Counted from the first letter of the stretch, positions 9,380-17,560 are shown. The stretch is DNA of 45,000 nt from Bacillus sp. FJAT-27264 (GCF_001682855.1 NZ_MAQW01000008.1:1-45000); one strand, 5' to 3'. Numbers and translations: made by a program. Notes: generated by a model not told the origin, from the sequence alone.

Positions 9380-9462
9380 TGTGTATAACTCTGTGGATAA
9401 CCGCCAACTTGTACACAATTTTGTACACAATGCGCTCTCATAATCTGTTTATATGTGCATAA
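9380..9462. promoter_or_regulatory. DnaA-box cluster
   Basis: Three exact matches to TTATNCACA occur in 83 bp, all on the minus strand: 9380-9388 (TTATACACA), 9392-9400 (TTATCCACA) and 9454-9462 (TTATGCACA). Two single-mismatch boxes TTGTACACA lie between them on the plus strand at 9409-9417 and 9421-9429. No AT-rich unwinding element, dnaA or dnaN is adjacent, so this looks like a regulatory or titration cluster and not oriC. Confidence 0.65.
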
Positions 9463-9533
9463 GGTGTGGATGGTTTCATACCCATTGTAGTGAAAGTAGA
9501 TCTGTATTTCAATCCCTGTGCGGATTGCTACAT

Positions 9534-9539
9534 TATAAT
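9534..9539 (+). promoter_or_regulatory. Possible -10 for the kinase gene
   Basis: A perfect TATAAT lies 86 bp upstream of the kinase start, downstream of the DnaA boxes. No convincing -35 is visible at 16-18 bp, so the promoter may need an activator. Confidence 0.35.
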
Positions 9540-9567
9540 GTTCTTTTCAAATGGAGGGGCAAAAGGT

Positions 9568-9615
9568 ATGATAATGATGAACACTCCGCTAGGATTTACC
9601 AGCGGTAAGAGGTGA
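9568..9615 (+). CDS. Possible 15-aa leader peptide upstream of the kinase
   Basis: ATG 9568 has GGAGGGG at 9553-9559 about 8-10 bases upstream and encodes MIMMNTPLGFTSGKR, ending in TGA 9 bp before the kinase start. Its last codons overlap the kinase ribosome binding site (AGAGGTGA). Translation coupling is possible; chance cannot be excluded. Confidence 0.3.
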   Translation: MIMMNTPLGFTSGKR

Positions 9616-9624
9616 AAAGGGAGC

Positions 9625-11937
9625 TTGTCCATAAAAACGAAATTATCAGCCATTTTATTTGGTTCAGTGCTGCTTGTTCTGGTACTGAACCTGACACTTA
9701 ACCTCTATGATGTGCGAAATAATTTACGAAATGAAACGGAAAGAAACATGAGAATGACCGCCATGCAGATCGCCGTTTCTGTTGAACAGAGTAGCTATAG
9801 TTCCAATTATGTCGAAGGTCAGATTGCCAACAATTTGCGGATGGTAGCGATCCTGGCGTCACATGAGTTGGACCCTGACATTAAGAATGTGGACAACCGC
9901 CAGTTGCGAGAGCTATCCCACAAGCTGGGCGTGTCTAATATTTCGCTGCTCGTCAAAACTAATGATGATATAGTGATTGCCAAATCTTCTGACCCCAAAG
10001 AGGTGGGTTTGTCCACCAGGGGCTGGGGTTTTTGGTATATTGCCTTCCTGGAGCTGTTCCTTAACCACCAGGTCACCATCGACCAAGGACAGGCGCTGGA
10101 CCATTTCTGGTCGGGGCCCTTCGAATACTCCACTTCCAATCCCGAATTTATCGAGAAGTGGGGATATTATTATGATGGGACAAGCAATTATATCATTGAT
10201 CCTTATGTTCGTAGTACTTCCGTGAGCGATTATGTCAAGATTATGAGCCCAGACGAAATTGTGAAGCAGACACAAGAGGTCAATCCAGGGATTCTGGAAA
10301 TTACGGGTATTAACCCAGAGACCTTTGCTCTAACCAGCATGTCAGCAAATGGAAGCGATACACTGAATCTGAAGCTGCGTAATCGTCCCATTAAGTATGG
10401 TAGCTATAATTATGGCAATGTACAACAGGACAAGGCGGCTGTGGCAGCAGCCATAAGCCGGCAGCAGCCAGTGCTACTTGACATGGAGGCTCAGGGCAAA
10501 CGGGTGCTGAAAAGCTTCATCCCCATTATGCAGCCAGGGAGAGGCTCCTATGTCATCAGTGTGGTTATGGATTACTCGGTCATTTCCTCGGTAATCCGCA
10601 AACAGCTGGTCAACAATAGCTCAACTACCCTTCTGTTGCTGGTGATCTTCTTTTTGGGCAGCTATATTTTGTCCGGCTATGTTACACGTCCAATCAAGGC
10701 GATCCTGGCCAAAGTCAATGACGTCGCTAGGGGCAAATTTGAGCCTACGCTCAAGGTCGGCAGCCGGGACGAACTGGGGCAGTTGGCGCAGCGGATTAAT
10801 GCAATGTCTGATCATCTCATGCAGCATACAAGCCGTCTCGGCCAGACGCTGGAAGAGAATCGTGCGGTCAAGGAGCACTTGGAATCGGTGATTAACGGAA
10901 CGTCCGATGCGATACACACGATGGACATGAACGGACAGATTCTTAGCACGAATCGTGCATTTGAGGAGCTGTATGGCTGGAGCGTTAATGAGTCAACAGA
11001 GAAAACTCCGTATCTTGTTCCCGCAACCGCCTTCAAGCTGGAGGCAGAGCGGCTGGAGGAACTAAAGAAAGGGAAGGTACTTCCGCCTGTTGAGACCTTG
11101 AGATTGAAGAAGGATGGTTCTATCGTTGAGGTCAGTGTCAGTACCTCGGTGATCCGGGATGAGGAAGGCAAGCCGCTGTCTTTTGTCCACGTCTCACGTG
11201 ATATGACCGAGCGGAACCGGATAGAAGAACTACTGAGACGCTCAGAGAAGCTGACTACAGTCGGTCAGCTTGCGGCAGGGGTAGCGCATGAGATCCGCAA
11301 CCCACTGACCACGCTCCGGGGCTTCCTGCAGCTTCAGCAGGAGAAGAAGGTCCTAATCCCGCTGCATATTGAGCTGATGCTGTCCGAACTGGAGCGGATC
11401 AATCTTATTGTCAGCGAGTTTCTGATTCTGTCCAAGCCGCAAGCGGTTCATTTCCAGCAGAAGGATGTCCGGTTTATTCTCAGTGATGTCATTTCCCTGT
11501 TGGATAGCCAGGCCCATCTGTTCGACATTGAATTCGCAGCCCGGTTCTCCGACGAGCCTGCAACGGTCCATTGTGAGGAGAATCAGTTGAAGCAGGTCTT
11601 TATCAATATTGTCAAAAATGCCATCGAGGCCATGCCGCAAGGCGGTACAATTACGCTGGAACAGTATACCGCTGATCATAGCGTTGTCATTGTAATTGCC
11701 GACGAGGGCGACGGAATTCCAGAAGAGATGCTGCCCAAGCTGGGAGAGCCCTTTTTCACCAATAAGGAAACCGGTACAGGATTGGGACTTATGGTTAGCC
11801 AGCGTATTATACAGGCCCATAAGGGTACTATGGAGATAACAAGTGAGGTAGGCAGCGGAGCAAAGGTTACGATTACTATGCCTGCCGCGGAAGCTGTTCT
11901 CCCCCGCAAGAGCATGAATGAGGAACGGAGTGAATAG
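9625..11937 (+). CDS. PAS-domain sensor histidine kinase, sporulation/phosphorelay type
   Basis: This 770-aa membrane kinase starts at TTG 9625 behind AGAGGTGA. TM1 lies at about residues 7-27. An extracytoplasmic sensor of about 300 residues (dCache-like in size) follows, then TM2 at about 335-355, HAMP at about 355-408 (TRPIKAILAKVNDVARG) and a PAS domain at about 420-530. The HisKA box GVAHEIRNPLTTLRGFLQL has phospho-acceptor His555. HATPase motifs are present: N box NIVKNAIEAMPQGG, G1 DEGDGIPEE and G2 GTGLGL. The HisKA sequence is of the type found in KinA-KinE, which phosphorylate Spo0F. No response regulator is adjacent; spo0F lies 23 kb away in the same window. Its stop overlaps the rluF frame, so the two are cotranscribed. 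Confidence 0.9.
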   Translation: MSIKTKLSAILFGSVLLVLVLNLTLNLYDVRNNLRNETERNMRMTAMQIAVSVEQSSYSSNYVEGQIANNLRMVAILASHELDPDIKNVDNRQLRELSHKLGVSNISLLVKTNDDIVIAKSSDPKEVGLSTRGWGFWYIAFLELFLNHQVTIDQGQALDHFWSGPFEYSTSNPEFIEKWGYYYDGTSNYIIDPYVRSTSVSDYVKIMSPDEIVKQTQEVNPGILEITGINPETFALTSMSANGSDTLNLKLRNRPIKYGSYNYGNVQQDKAAVAAAISRQQPVLLDMEAQGKRVLKSFIPIMQPGRGSYVISVVMDYSVISSVIRKQLVNNSSTTLLLLVIFFLGSYILSGYVTRPIKAILAKVNDVARGKFEPTLKVGSRDELGQLAQRINAMSDHLMQHTSRLGQTLEENRAVKEHLESVINGTSDAIHTMDMNGQILSTNRAFEELYGWSVNESTEKTPYLVPATAFKLEAERLEELKKGKVLPPVETLRLKKDGSIVEVSVSTSVIRDEEGKPLSFVHVSRDMTERNRIEELLRRSEKLTTVGQLAAGVAHEIRNPLTTLRGFLQLQQEKKVLIPLHIELMLSELERINLIVSEFLILSKPQAVHFQQKDVRFILSDVISLLDSQAHLFDIEFAARFSDEPATVHCEENQLKQVFINIVKNAIEAMPQGGTITLEQYTADHSVVIVIADEGDGIPEEMLPKLGEPFFTNKETGTGLGLMVSQRIIQAHKGTMEITSEVGSGAKVTITMPAAEAVLPRKSMNEERSE

Positions 11938-12643
11938 CAAGGTGAGAATTAATAAATTCATCAGTGAGACAGGCTACTGCTCACGCCGTGAAGCTGACAA
12001 GCTGGTTGAAAGCGGCAGAGTAACGATCAACGGAGAAGAAGCAGTGCTTGGTAGTCAGGCCGAGCAGGGTGATGAAGTAAGGATTGATGGTAATTTGCTG
12101 GAGACGGGCAATACTATCGTTTACATCGCATTGAACAAGCCGGTGGGCATCACCTCAACAACAGAGGAACATATTAAAGGCAACATTGTTGATTTTGTAG
12201 GGCATTCAGAGCGCATCTTTCCGATTGGGCGGCTCGACAAGGATTCTGAAGGTCTGATTCTGCTGACCAATGATGGAGATATTGTCAACAAGATATTGCG
12301 GTCAGAGGGTCGACATGAAAAGGAATATATAGTGACAGTTGATCGGCCGATCACACCATCCTTTATTACAGGGATGTCGAGCGGCGTCAAGATTCTCGGG
12401 GAGAAGACGCTCCCTTGCACCGTTACACGCATCACAGAGCGGGTCTTCCGGATTATTCTCACTGAAGGTAAGAACCGGCAGATCCGCCGTATGTGCAGCG
12501 CCTTCGGGTATGAGGTCAGACGTCTTCAGCGCATCCGTATCATGAACATCAATTTGGGGAGTTTGCCGGTCGGACAATGGCGTGATTTGTCACCTGACGA
12601 AAGATCCGAGCTAGGGGCTATGTTGAACTATGAACTGCTATAG
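11918..12643 (+). CDS. rluF: 23S rRNA pseudouridine synthase, RluF type
   Basis: RluF-type enzymes convert uridine to pseudouridine in 23S rRNA (position 2604 in E. coli). An N-terminal S4 RNA-binding domain (residues 8-65, VRINKFISETGYCSRREADKL) precedes the RsuA-family catalytic domain. The catalytic Asp is in GRLDKDSEGLILLTN, and GKNRQIRRMC is intact. At 241 aa the length is normal for the family. The frame opens at ATG 11918, overlapping the kinase by 20 bp, with GTG 11930 or GTG 11942 as alternative starts. E. coli RluF shares NIVDFV and RIMN elements with it, so I prefer RluF over RluB. Confidence 0.9.
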   Translation: MRNGVNSKVRINKFISETGYCSRREADKLVESGRVTINGEEAVLGSQAEQGDEVRIDGNLLETGNTIVYIALNKPVGITSTTEEHIKGNIVDFVGHSERIFPIGRLDKDSEGLILLTNDGDIVNKILRSEGRHEKEYIVTVDRPITPSFITGMSSGVKILGEKTLPCTVTRITERVFRIILTEGKNRQIRRMCSAFGYEVRRLQRIRIMNINLGSLPVGQWRDLSPDERSELGAMLNYELL

Positions 12644-12675
12644 GCTCATTAGCACCGTATAAAAGGATAACAAAT

Positions 12676-12716
12676 AAGAGCGGCTCCTAAGGTCAGACCT
12701 TTAGGAGCCGCTCTTT
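12676..12716. terminator. Bidirectional terminator between rluF and motB
   Basis: AAGAGCGGCTCCTAA pairs with TTAGGAGCCGCTCTT over 15 bp, with inner GGTC/GACC and a bulged T. It serves the convergent genes on both sides. Confidence 0.85.
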
Positions 12717-12735
12717 GCTTGTCCACGACGGATAG

Positions 12736-13551
12736 TTAATTATCGGATGGAGGAATCCCTGTGAATTGCTTGAACTCCTGATATTTCCGAATGATGGAGA
12801 CTTCAACCCGGCGGTTCTTCGCACGTCCTACAGTTGTGGAGTTATCCGCGATAGGATGGTATTCACCGTATCCGATGGGACTGAATTTCTTCGGATCGAG
12901 ATTAGGGTTAAGCAGCAGAATCTTCATAAAGTGCAAGGCCCGATCCACACTGAGATCCCAGTTGGAGGAATAGCTAGTGTTGGAAATCGGGATATTGTCT
13001 GTATGTCCCTGAACAACTACATCATAGTCGGGGAATTGCTGCAGCATCGTTGAGATGGACTTGGCCAGCTGTCTGGATTCATCTTTGACTACGGCCTGTC
13101 CAGAAGCGAACAGGGCATTGTCACTGATCGTAATCATAAGCTGGGACTGGTTTAGCTTCGTACTGAGCAGATCAGTCAGCCCATTGTTCTTAATATATTG
13201 ATCGAATTGCTTCTTGAGCTTCTCAAGATCTTCCTGTTCCTTCTGGCGCAGCTTGGCCATTTCTGCTTCTCCCGTATTCTTGGAGATGACATTGTTCATC
13301 TTCTCGCCTTTACCCTGGTCCAGATTACTCTCGGATGGGGTTGCTGCCCGTTCTGTCAGCACGCCGGTTCCGCCGTTCAGAACGGAACTGAAGGCCTGGG
13401 CCATCTCTTCGAACTTCTTGGCATCGGTGGCGCTCATGGCATACATAACGAGGAACAAGGCGACAAGCAGGGTCATGAGGTCGGAATACGGCAGCAGCCA
13501 GGATTCATCGGCATGCTCCTCATGTTCCTCGTGTCTAGTCTTTTTGCTCAC
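12736..13551 (-). CDS. motB: Flagellar motor stator protein MotB
   Basis: MotB anchors the stator to peptidoglycan and with MotA forms the ion channel that drives the flagellum. A charged, His-rich N-terminus is followed by one membrane helix (about residues 18-42) carrying Asp24 in PYSDLMTLL, the proton-carrying residue. A plug/linker comes next, then an OmpA-like peptidoglycan-binding domain (about 150-265, with the GHTDNIP and NRRVEVSI motifs). The 271-aa length is typical. The start overlaps the 3' end of motA by 17 bp, giving translational coupling. Sequence similarity is closer to proton-type MotAB than to MotPS. Confidence 0.95.
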   Translation of the reverse strand: MSKKTRHEEHEEHADESWLLPYSDLMTLLVALFLVMYAMSATDAKKFEEMAQAFSSVLNGGTGVLTERAATPSESNLDQGKGEKMNNVISKNTGEAEMAKLRQKEQEDLEKLKKQFDQYIKNNGLTDLLSTKLNQSQLMITISDNALFASGQAVVKDESRQLAKSISTMLQQFPDYDVVVQGHTDNIPISNTSYSSNWDLSVDRALHFMKILLLNPNLDPKKFSPIGYGEYHPIADNSTTVGRAKNRRVEVSIIRKYQEFKQFTGIPPSDN

Positions 13552-14335
13552 TCGAACCGGCCTCCTTGTCCAGCAGCTTAGCGCGTTCCGTAGGTGTTAG
13601 GAAGACTGCCAGCTTCTGATTGATAGCAATGGTGGAGACCCCGGATTGAATGGACAGCAGACCTTCTACCATCATTAGGCGGATTTCAATCTCCTGCTTA
13701 GAGAGTCGTTTGAGCTTGTTGGCAATCGGGTGCCACAGCACATATCCTGTGAAAATACCGAGTACGGTAGCAATAAACGCCCCGCCGATCGCATGGGCGA
13801 GCTTTTCCATCTCGGTCATGTCGGCAAGTGCGGCGATAAGTCCAATTACGGCTCCGAGTACCCCCAGCGTAGGTGCGTACATACCAGCCTGGGAGAAGAT
13901 CAGCGCCCCGGCTTTATGACGATCTTCAGTAGCACGGATATCCTCCATAAGCACATCGCGGACAAACTCCTGATCGTTGCCGTCGATAATCATCCGCATA
14001 CCGTTTCGGAGGAAACCATCCTCTATTTCATCAACCTTGGACTCCAGCGCCAGCAGACCTTCGCGGCGTGTGATGGATGCCCATTCCATAAATGTAGTAA
14101 TTAGTTCCGCTTTGCTGACCATTTTCTTTTTAACAAAGATCATTTTGAACAAGCTTGGTACCTTTTTGATTTCTGAAAATGGAAAAGCCATAAAGATTGA
14201 AGCGGCGGTACCCAAGAAAATAATTAAGTATGCAGCGGGAGTGGCCAAACTCTGGATGGGGGCGCCCTTCAGCACCATTCCGAAAAGAACAGAGACTAGA
14301 CCAAAGATTAGACCCAATATTGTTGAGATTTCCAT
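13535..14335 (-). CDS. motA: Flagellar motor stator protein MotA
   Basis: MotA is the torque-generating stator subunit with four membrane helices. The helices lie at about residues 3-25, 32-52, 150-175 and 185-205. The cytoplasmic loop contains REGLLALE and EDRHKAGA, the conserved charged segments that contact FliG. The conserved prolines of TLGVLGAVIGL and LWHPIANKLK are present. The 266-aa length is normal. It is the first gene of a motA-motB operon. A GTCGATAA on the minus strand near 14440 faintly resembles a sigma-D -10, but no TAAA -35 sits at the right distance. Confidence 0.96.
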   Translation of the reverse strand: MEISTILGLIFGLVSVLFGMVLKGAPIQSLATPAAYLIIFLGTAASIFMAFPFSEIKKVPSLFKMIFVKKKMVSKAELITTFMEWASITRREGLLALESKVDEIEDGFLRNGMRMIIDGNDQEFVRDVLMEDIRATEDRHKAGALIFSQAGMYAPTLGVLGAVIGLIAALADMTEMEKLAHAIGGAFIATVLGIFTGYVLWHPIANKLKRLSKQEIEIRLMMVEGLLSIQSGVSTIAINQKLAVFLTPTERAKLLDKEAGSSEQKD

Positions 14336-14485
14336 TATGCACCTCGTCCATGAGATTTAAGAAGTGATCCGACTTAGCCGCGTTAATCATCCTTGAAGCG
14401 CGGCGGGGCATCTTAACCCAAACGGAATAACTTATATTCTTATTTATCGACATCATTCCCTTTTTTGTGAAGTCATTTTTTCGGC

Positions 14486-14491
14486 TATAAT
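14486..14491 (+). promoter_or_regulatory. -10 of the 14540 gene
   Basis: A perfect TATAAT lies 48 bp upstream of ATG 14540. The -35 is weak (TTGTGA at 14465 with a 15-bp spacer). Confidence 0.4.
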
Positions 14492-14539
14492 GGATAAGGT
14501 AAGTTATTATTCATCAGTGAAGAAAACGGAGTGATACAC

Positions 14540-14833
14540 ATGGGCGTTAAACATGGCAGAGATTATGCAGAAATCCTGAACGAACTGACCGAAGGGGTCG
14601 GACGTATTACCGACGGATTTTTATTTTTTGAAATGGACCCGGAGGAATGGCAGGAGCTGCCACAGGAGTCGAAGCTTGAGGTATGGGAAGCGCTTGCTGA
14701 GGACCTGTTCTATGCACTGGGCAATGAACCGGTCATTGAGGTGGGGAGCGGGGTTGTGATCTACGACAAGGCTACACACCGGATCAATATTTTGCTTGGA
14801 GAAGAAGATTTGGCCTCTGTTGTCCTGGTTTGA
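14540..14833 (+). CDS. Hypothetical protein, soluble and acidic
   Basis: I do not recognise the family. ATG 14540 has CGGAGTGA upstream and gives 97 aa; GTG 14531 is an alternative. The product is very acidic, with helical segments (GRDYAEILNELTEGVGRI, ESKLEVWEALAEDLFYALG) followed by a beta-like C-terminal half (PVIEVGSGVVIYDKATHRINILLG). No signal peptide, cysteines or catalytic motif are present. It stands alone, divergent from motA and followed by a terminator at 14954. Confidence 0.75.
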   Translation: MGVKHGRDYAEILNELTEGVGRITDGFLFFEMDPEEWQELPQESKLEVWEALAEDLFYALGNEPVIEVGSGVVIYDKATHRINILLGEEDLASVVLV

Positions 14834-14953
14834 CCGGAATACAGCAGAGCGGAATTTGCCGCAGTCTGCCGCCCGTGTTAAAATTGACGGAGCGAAGTAC
14901 TATTTACCGGGATTGAAGAATACAATTAAACCGAAAATTGTCTTTATCCTGGC

Positions 14954-14993
14954 ACATCCCTTGGACCTCAGAAGCTAAGGGATGTTTTGTTTA
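14954..14993 (+). terminator. Terminator
   Basis: ACATCCCTT and AAGGGATGT pair over 9 bp across a 14-nt loop, followed by TTTGTTT. The 120 bp before it, after the 14540 gene, hold no gene I can support. Confidence 0.7.
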
Positions 14994-15054
14994 AAAAAGC
15001 AAAGAGACAAGACGATCGGAACTTTGCTACTAATTAAGTAAGGGAGGTAACAAT

Positions 15055-15342
15055 GTGCTACTTACAGAGGAAGAACTGATCGAGCAGATCGGCAAGCTGG
15101 AAGGCTGGAAACTGGTGAAAAATACGATTACGCGCAAATATATGTTCAGCGATTATATGAAGGGAATTGCTTTCGTCGATGCGGTGGCCGCCATTGCTGA
15201 GGCTTTTGACCACCATCCGCATATTACGATTGATTATAAAGCGGTCACGCTTCGCTTGACGACACATGAAGAGGGCGGAATTACGCCGCTGGACATTCGT
15301 GGTGCACAAGAGTTTAATGAAGCCTTCGAGAAGGCCCGCTAA
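15055..15342 (+). CDS. 4a-hydroxytetrahydrobiopterin dehydratase (pterin carbinolamine dehydratase)
   Basis: This 95-aa PCD/DCoH-fold protein dehydrates 4a-carbinolamine pterins, regenerating the pterin cofactor of aromatic hydroxylases, or acts in related cofactor repair. The signature [E]xxxHHP...Y...H...D is clear in EAFDHHPHITIDYKAVTLRLTTH followed by PLD. The start is GTG 15055 with AGGGAGG 7 bases upstream; the overlapping ATG at 15053 is out of frame. No phenylalanine hydroxylase gene is nearby, so the physiological substrate is open. Confidence 0.9.
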   Translation: MLLTEEELIEQIGKLEGWKLVKNTITRKYMFSDYMKGIAFVDAVAAIAEAFDHHPHITIDYKAVTLRLTTHEEGGITPLDIRGAQEFNEAFEKAR

Positions 15343-15395
15343 CGTGTCGTGTAGTCTTTTAACATAGCACTGGTAGAAAAATACTCATACATGCG

Positions 15396-15433
15396 AAAAA
15401 GCCCGTGCACAGGATGTACATCCTGGCACGGGC
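15396..15433 (-). terminator. Terminator of the cytochrome c gene
   Basis: GCCCGTGC...GCACGGGC, with an inner AGGATGTACATCCT palindrome, is followed on the minus strand by a five-T run. It may also stop the convergent dehydratase transcript. Confidence 0.8.
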
Positions 15434-15460
15434 GTATTTGTGTTGTCTCTCAGCGGTGCT

Positions 15461-15817
15461 TTACTTCTTCTCAGCCAGCCATGTGGCCACGTTCGCAATT
15501 TCCTCCGGCGCCAGCTTCTCCTTGAAGGAAGGCATTTGGCCCCGTCCTTTGGTTACTATACTGTAAATCCCGGCAGCGTCGTGCTGGCCGCCTTCGTTTT
15601 TCAAGCTAGGTCCTACCCCGCCTTGAAGCTGATCGCCATGGCAGGTGATACAATTGGCTTTCACAGTTGCTTCTGCCTTAGCGGCATCAAGCTGAATTTC
15701 AGGCATAGTAGGCTTGTTCTGTTCCGCTACTTCTTCTTTACCTGGAAGTGTGAACATTAGAACTACCGCAAAGGCACAGGCGGCAAAAAACAATCCGCTC
15801 ATGATCCATTTTTGCAT
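15461..15817 (-). CDS. Membrane-anchored c-type cytochrome
   Basis: An N-terminal membrane helix (residues 5-26) tethers a small class I cytochrome c domain outside the membrane. The haem site is CITCH, and the distal ligand is probably the Met of GQMPSF. This resembles CccA (c-550) of B. subtilis, which carries electrons between the bc complex and the caa3 oxidase. The frame opens at TTG 15823, but AAGGGA spacing favours ATG 15817, giving 118 aa starting MQKWIM. It is monocistronic, with its own terminator. Confidence 0.9.
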   Translation of the reverse strand: MQKWIMSGLFFAACAFAVVLMFTLPGKEEVAEQNKPTMPEIQLDAAKAEATVKANCITCHGDQLQGGVGPSLKNEGGQHDAAGIYSIVTKGRGQMPSFKEKLAPEEIANVATWLAEKK

Positions 15818-15943
15818 CCCCAATCGTCCCTTCTATGTAAGCTGCTTCCTACATTATAGCGGAAGGTGAAGCGTTATCATAGCATTTGTGGCAAAAAAAT
15901 GAACGGCCAAGCGCTACTTCTCTAAAGTTCCTATAACAAAGCA

Positions 15944-16429
15944 TCATTTCTCATAGACCATACAATAAAATGGTTTACTTCCAGTAGGTGTCATTCGTTC
16001 ATAAGTGTCTGAAATCGTAAAACCACTCTTTTGGTAAGTCCGAATGGCTCGCTGATTCCAGGTCAGCACCTCCAAATCAACCTCCCGCCCAGGATAGCGC
16101 AGAACTGCAGCCTGGACAATGGCGCGGACAAAGTGTTGACCCATACCGTGACCGCAAAGCTCTGGACGCATACCGATTCCCAGACGTACTACACCTTCCA
16201 TCGGGAACAGCTGTGCGAAGCCGCAGAGATCGCCCTCATCGTTCAGCACAGATACATACTGCTCACTACGCAGCTGGGGATCGCCGAACTCGATGCCGAG
16301 CTCCTCCATCTGTTGCCAGGGCATCCAGCCATATATATTGTAAGGAGGCTCGTAGCTCCATTGGCAGATGTCTTCGGCATGGCTGGTCTCCATAGGTACC
16401 ACATGGAACGTAACAGGTAAATGAATCAT
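15944..16429 (-). CDS. GNAT family N-acetyltransferase
   Basis: The product has the GNAT acetyl-CoA fold: RLGIGMRPELCGHGMGQHFVRAIV is motif A (the Q/RxxGxG/A region) and NQRAIRTYQKSGFTISD is motif B. The frame extends to 16453, but AAGGAGG spacing selects the internal ATG at 16429 (161 aa, MIHLPVTFHV). The N-terminal sequence EDICQWSYEPPYNIYGW is characteristic of a GNAT subgroup with unknown substrate. It has no obvious functional link to its neighbours. Confidence 0.85.
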   Translation of the reverse strand: MIHLPVTFHVVPMETSHAEDICQWSYEPPYNIYGWMPWQQMEELGIEFGDPQLRSEQYVSVLNDEGDLCGFAQLFPMEGVVRLGIGMRPELCGHGMGQHFVRAIVQAAVLRYPGREVDLEVLTWNQRAIRTYQKSGFTISDTYERMTPTGSKPFYCMVYEK

Positions 16430-16568
16430 AGGATCGTGAGTCCTCCTTTCCATAGGATAAAGCTCTATAATTTAATTATATACAAAAAGCATAAGATCCG
16501 ACGCAGAAAGTCGGGAAAATGTTGTTTGGTGAATTTCAGGAAGGGTAATGAAGAGTAACAGAAACGAC

Positions 16569-16613
16569 AAAAAAAGCCCTTCTCCAGATTTCGATAAAAT
16601 CGGGAAAAGGACT
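16569..16613 (-). terminator. Terminator of the first NlpC/P60 gene
   Basis: On the minus strand AGTCCTTTTCC... pairs with ...GGAGAAGGGCT, then runs into seven T residues. Confidence 0.8.
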
Positions 16614-16630
16614 GGTGTATAACTTATAAA

Positions 16631-17125
16631 TTATTGTACATCGTCAAAATCTTGAGTATCCGTTGCAAGCGCCTGATAAGCATCCGTACTCATCACGCGT
16701 TTAGCACCCACATAACGACTAACATAATAGCTCTCGCTTAATGAACTGATCGTTACACCACGAGAAGATGAAGCATGGGCAAATTTTCCTTCGCCAACAT
16801 AAACGCCAACATGTGAGATACCTTTGCCACTGGTATTGAAGAATACCAGGTCGCCCGCTCTAAGTTCGTCACGGGACACTGTGGAGCCCATCTGATATTG
16901 GGAACCAGATTGGTGTGGCAGGTCAATACCGATCTTGTTGAAGACATACATTGTAAAACCAGAGCAATCAAATCCACTTGTAGACGTGCCACCAGCTACG
17001 TACTTGGTGCCGATAGCCTTGTCAATCACCTTATCCATCTTGGAATCGGCGAAAGCGCTTCCTGCTCCAATAGCGGTAAGCATCATAGAAAAGCCAAGCA
17101 CTGCTGCTGCTAATTTCTTCTTCAA
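16631..17125 (-). CDS. NlpC/P60 cell-wall hydrolase (paralogue 1)
   Basis: This is a secreted D-glutamyl-diaminopimelate-type endopeptidase that would cut peptide stems in peptidoglycan. The start is TTG 17125 with GGAAGGGG upstream. A signal peptide covers residues 1-26 (AFA-DS). The single NlpC/P60 domain has the catalytic Cys54 (DCSGF), His105 (SHVGVYVG) and third residue His117 (KFAHASS). It has no LysM or SH3 targeting domain. At 164 aa it carries an extra acidic C-terminal tail (TDTQDFDDVQ) that its paralogue lacks. It is controlled by a c-di-AMP riboswitch, so expression should fall when c-di-AMP is high. Confidence 0.93.
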   Translation of the reverse strand: MKKKLAAAVLGFSMMLTAIGAGSAFADSKMDKVIDKAIGTKYVAGGTSTSGFDCSGFTMYVFNKIGIDLPHQSGSQYQMGSTVSRDELRAGDLVFFNTSGKGISHVGVYVGEGKFAHASSSRGVTISSLSESYYVSRYVGAKRVMSTDAYQALATDTQDFDDVQ

Positions 17126-17138
17126 AAGTGTAAACCCC

Positions 17139-17260
17139 TTCCAATGCCTACGAGGTTAGCTTAAGGGTTCGGTTGAAGGTCCCCTATGACCCCTCTTCGA
17201 ACAGGAGGTCAATTCACCCAAAGTGGTTCCCCCGTTTCCCTAATGATTAGGGAACTCGGC
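17139..17260 (-). ncRNA. ydaO/yuaA c-di-AMP riboswitch 1
   Basis: Reading the minus strand from 17260, the hallmark elements occur in order: a first hairpin (CCCTAATCATTAGGG), GGGGGAACCA, GGGTGAATT, a variable stem, AGGGGACCTTC, CCGAACCC, then AAGCTAACCTCGTAGGC. This is the conserved core of the ydaO class, which binds c-di-AMP and normally switches expression off. Its 3' end runs directly into the ribosome binding site GGAAGGGG, so control may be translational. Confidence 0.92.
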
Positions 17261-17277
17261 ATATACTGTTGATTAGA

Positions 17278-17305
17278 ATTAGACTGCTATATGAATACAT
17301 GACAA
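17278..17305 (-). promoter_or_regulatory. Promoter of riboswitch 1 transcript
   Basis: On the minus strand, TTGTCA (17305-17300) and TCTAAT (17283-17278) are separated by 16 bp, placing the transcript start just upstream of the riboswitch. Confidence 0.45.
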
Positions 17306-17560
17306 AACCTTATAAAAAGGTGACTCAATAATTACAAAAATGTTACTAAAAACTCACTGCGCTAATTGTAACAAACACAGCGTCGCTTGGCAATCATTTA
17401 TAGCATATTTGTACGCAAAAAATGGGATTTTAAGAGCGGATTCTCACTATTAACGTTGAAAATAGAGGACAAACTGAAATTTCCAAAATTTATTGCGTTT
17501 TTTTGGCACAAAAATGATTCATCTGCTCCCCTGAGGTGTATACGTATACTATAAAATAGG

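Noticed and set aside
9380..9462. DnaA boxes as a replication origin
   Set aside because: No dnaA, dnaN or AT-rich unwinding element is adjacent, and the flanking genes do not match an oriC neighbourhood.
14437..14450. Sigma-D promoter for motA
   Set aside because: GTCGATAA on the minus strand is near consensus, but no TAAA lies 15 bp upstream.
14796..14978. 60-codon ORF after the 14540 gene
   Set aside because: It starts inside the previous gene in another frame, has no ribosome binding site of its own and runs into the terminator stem.
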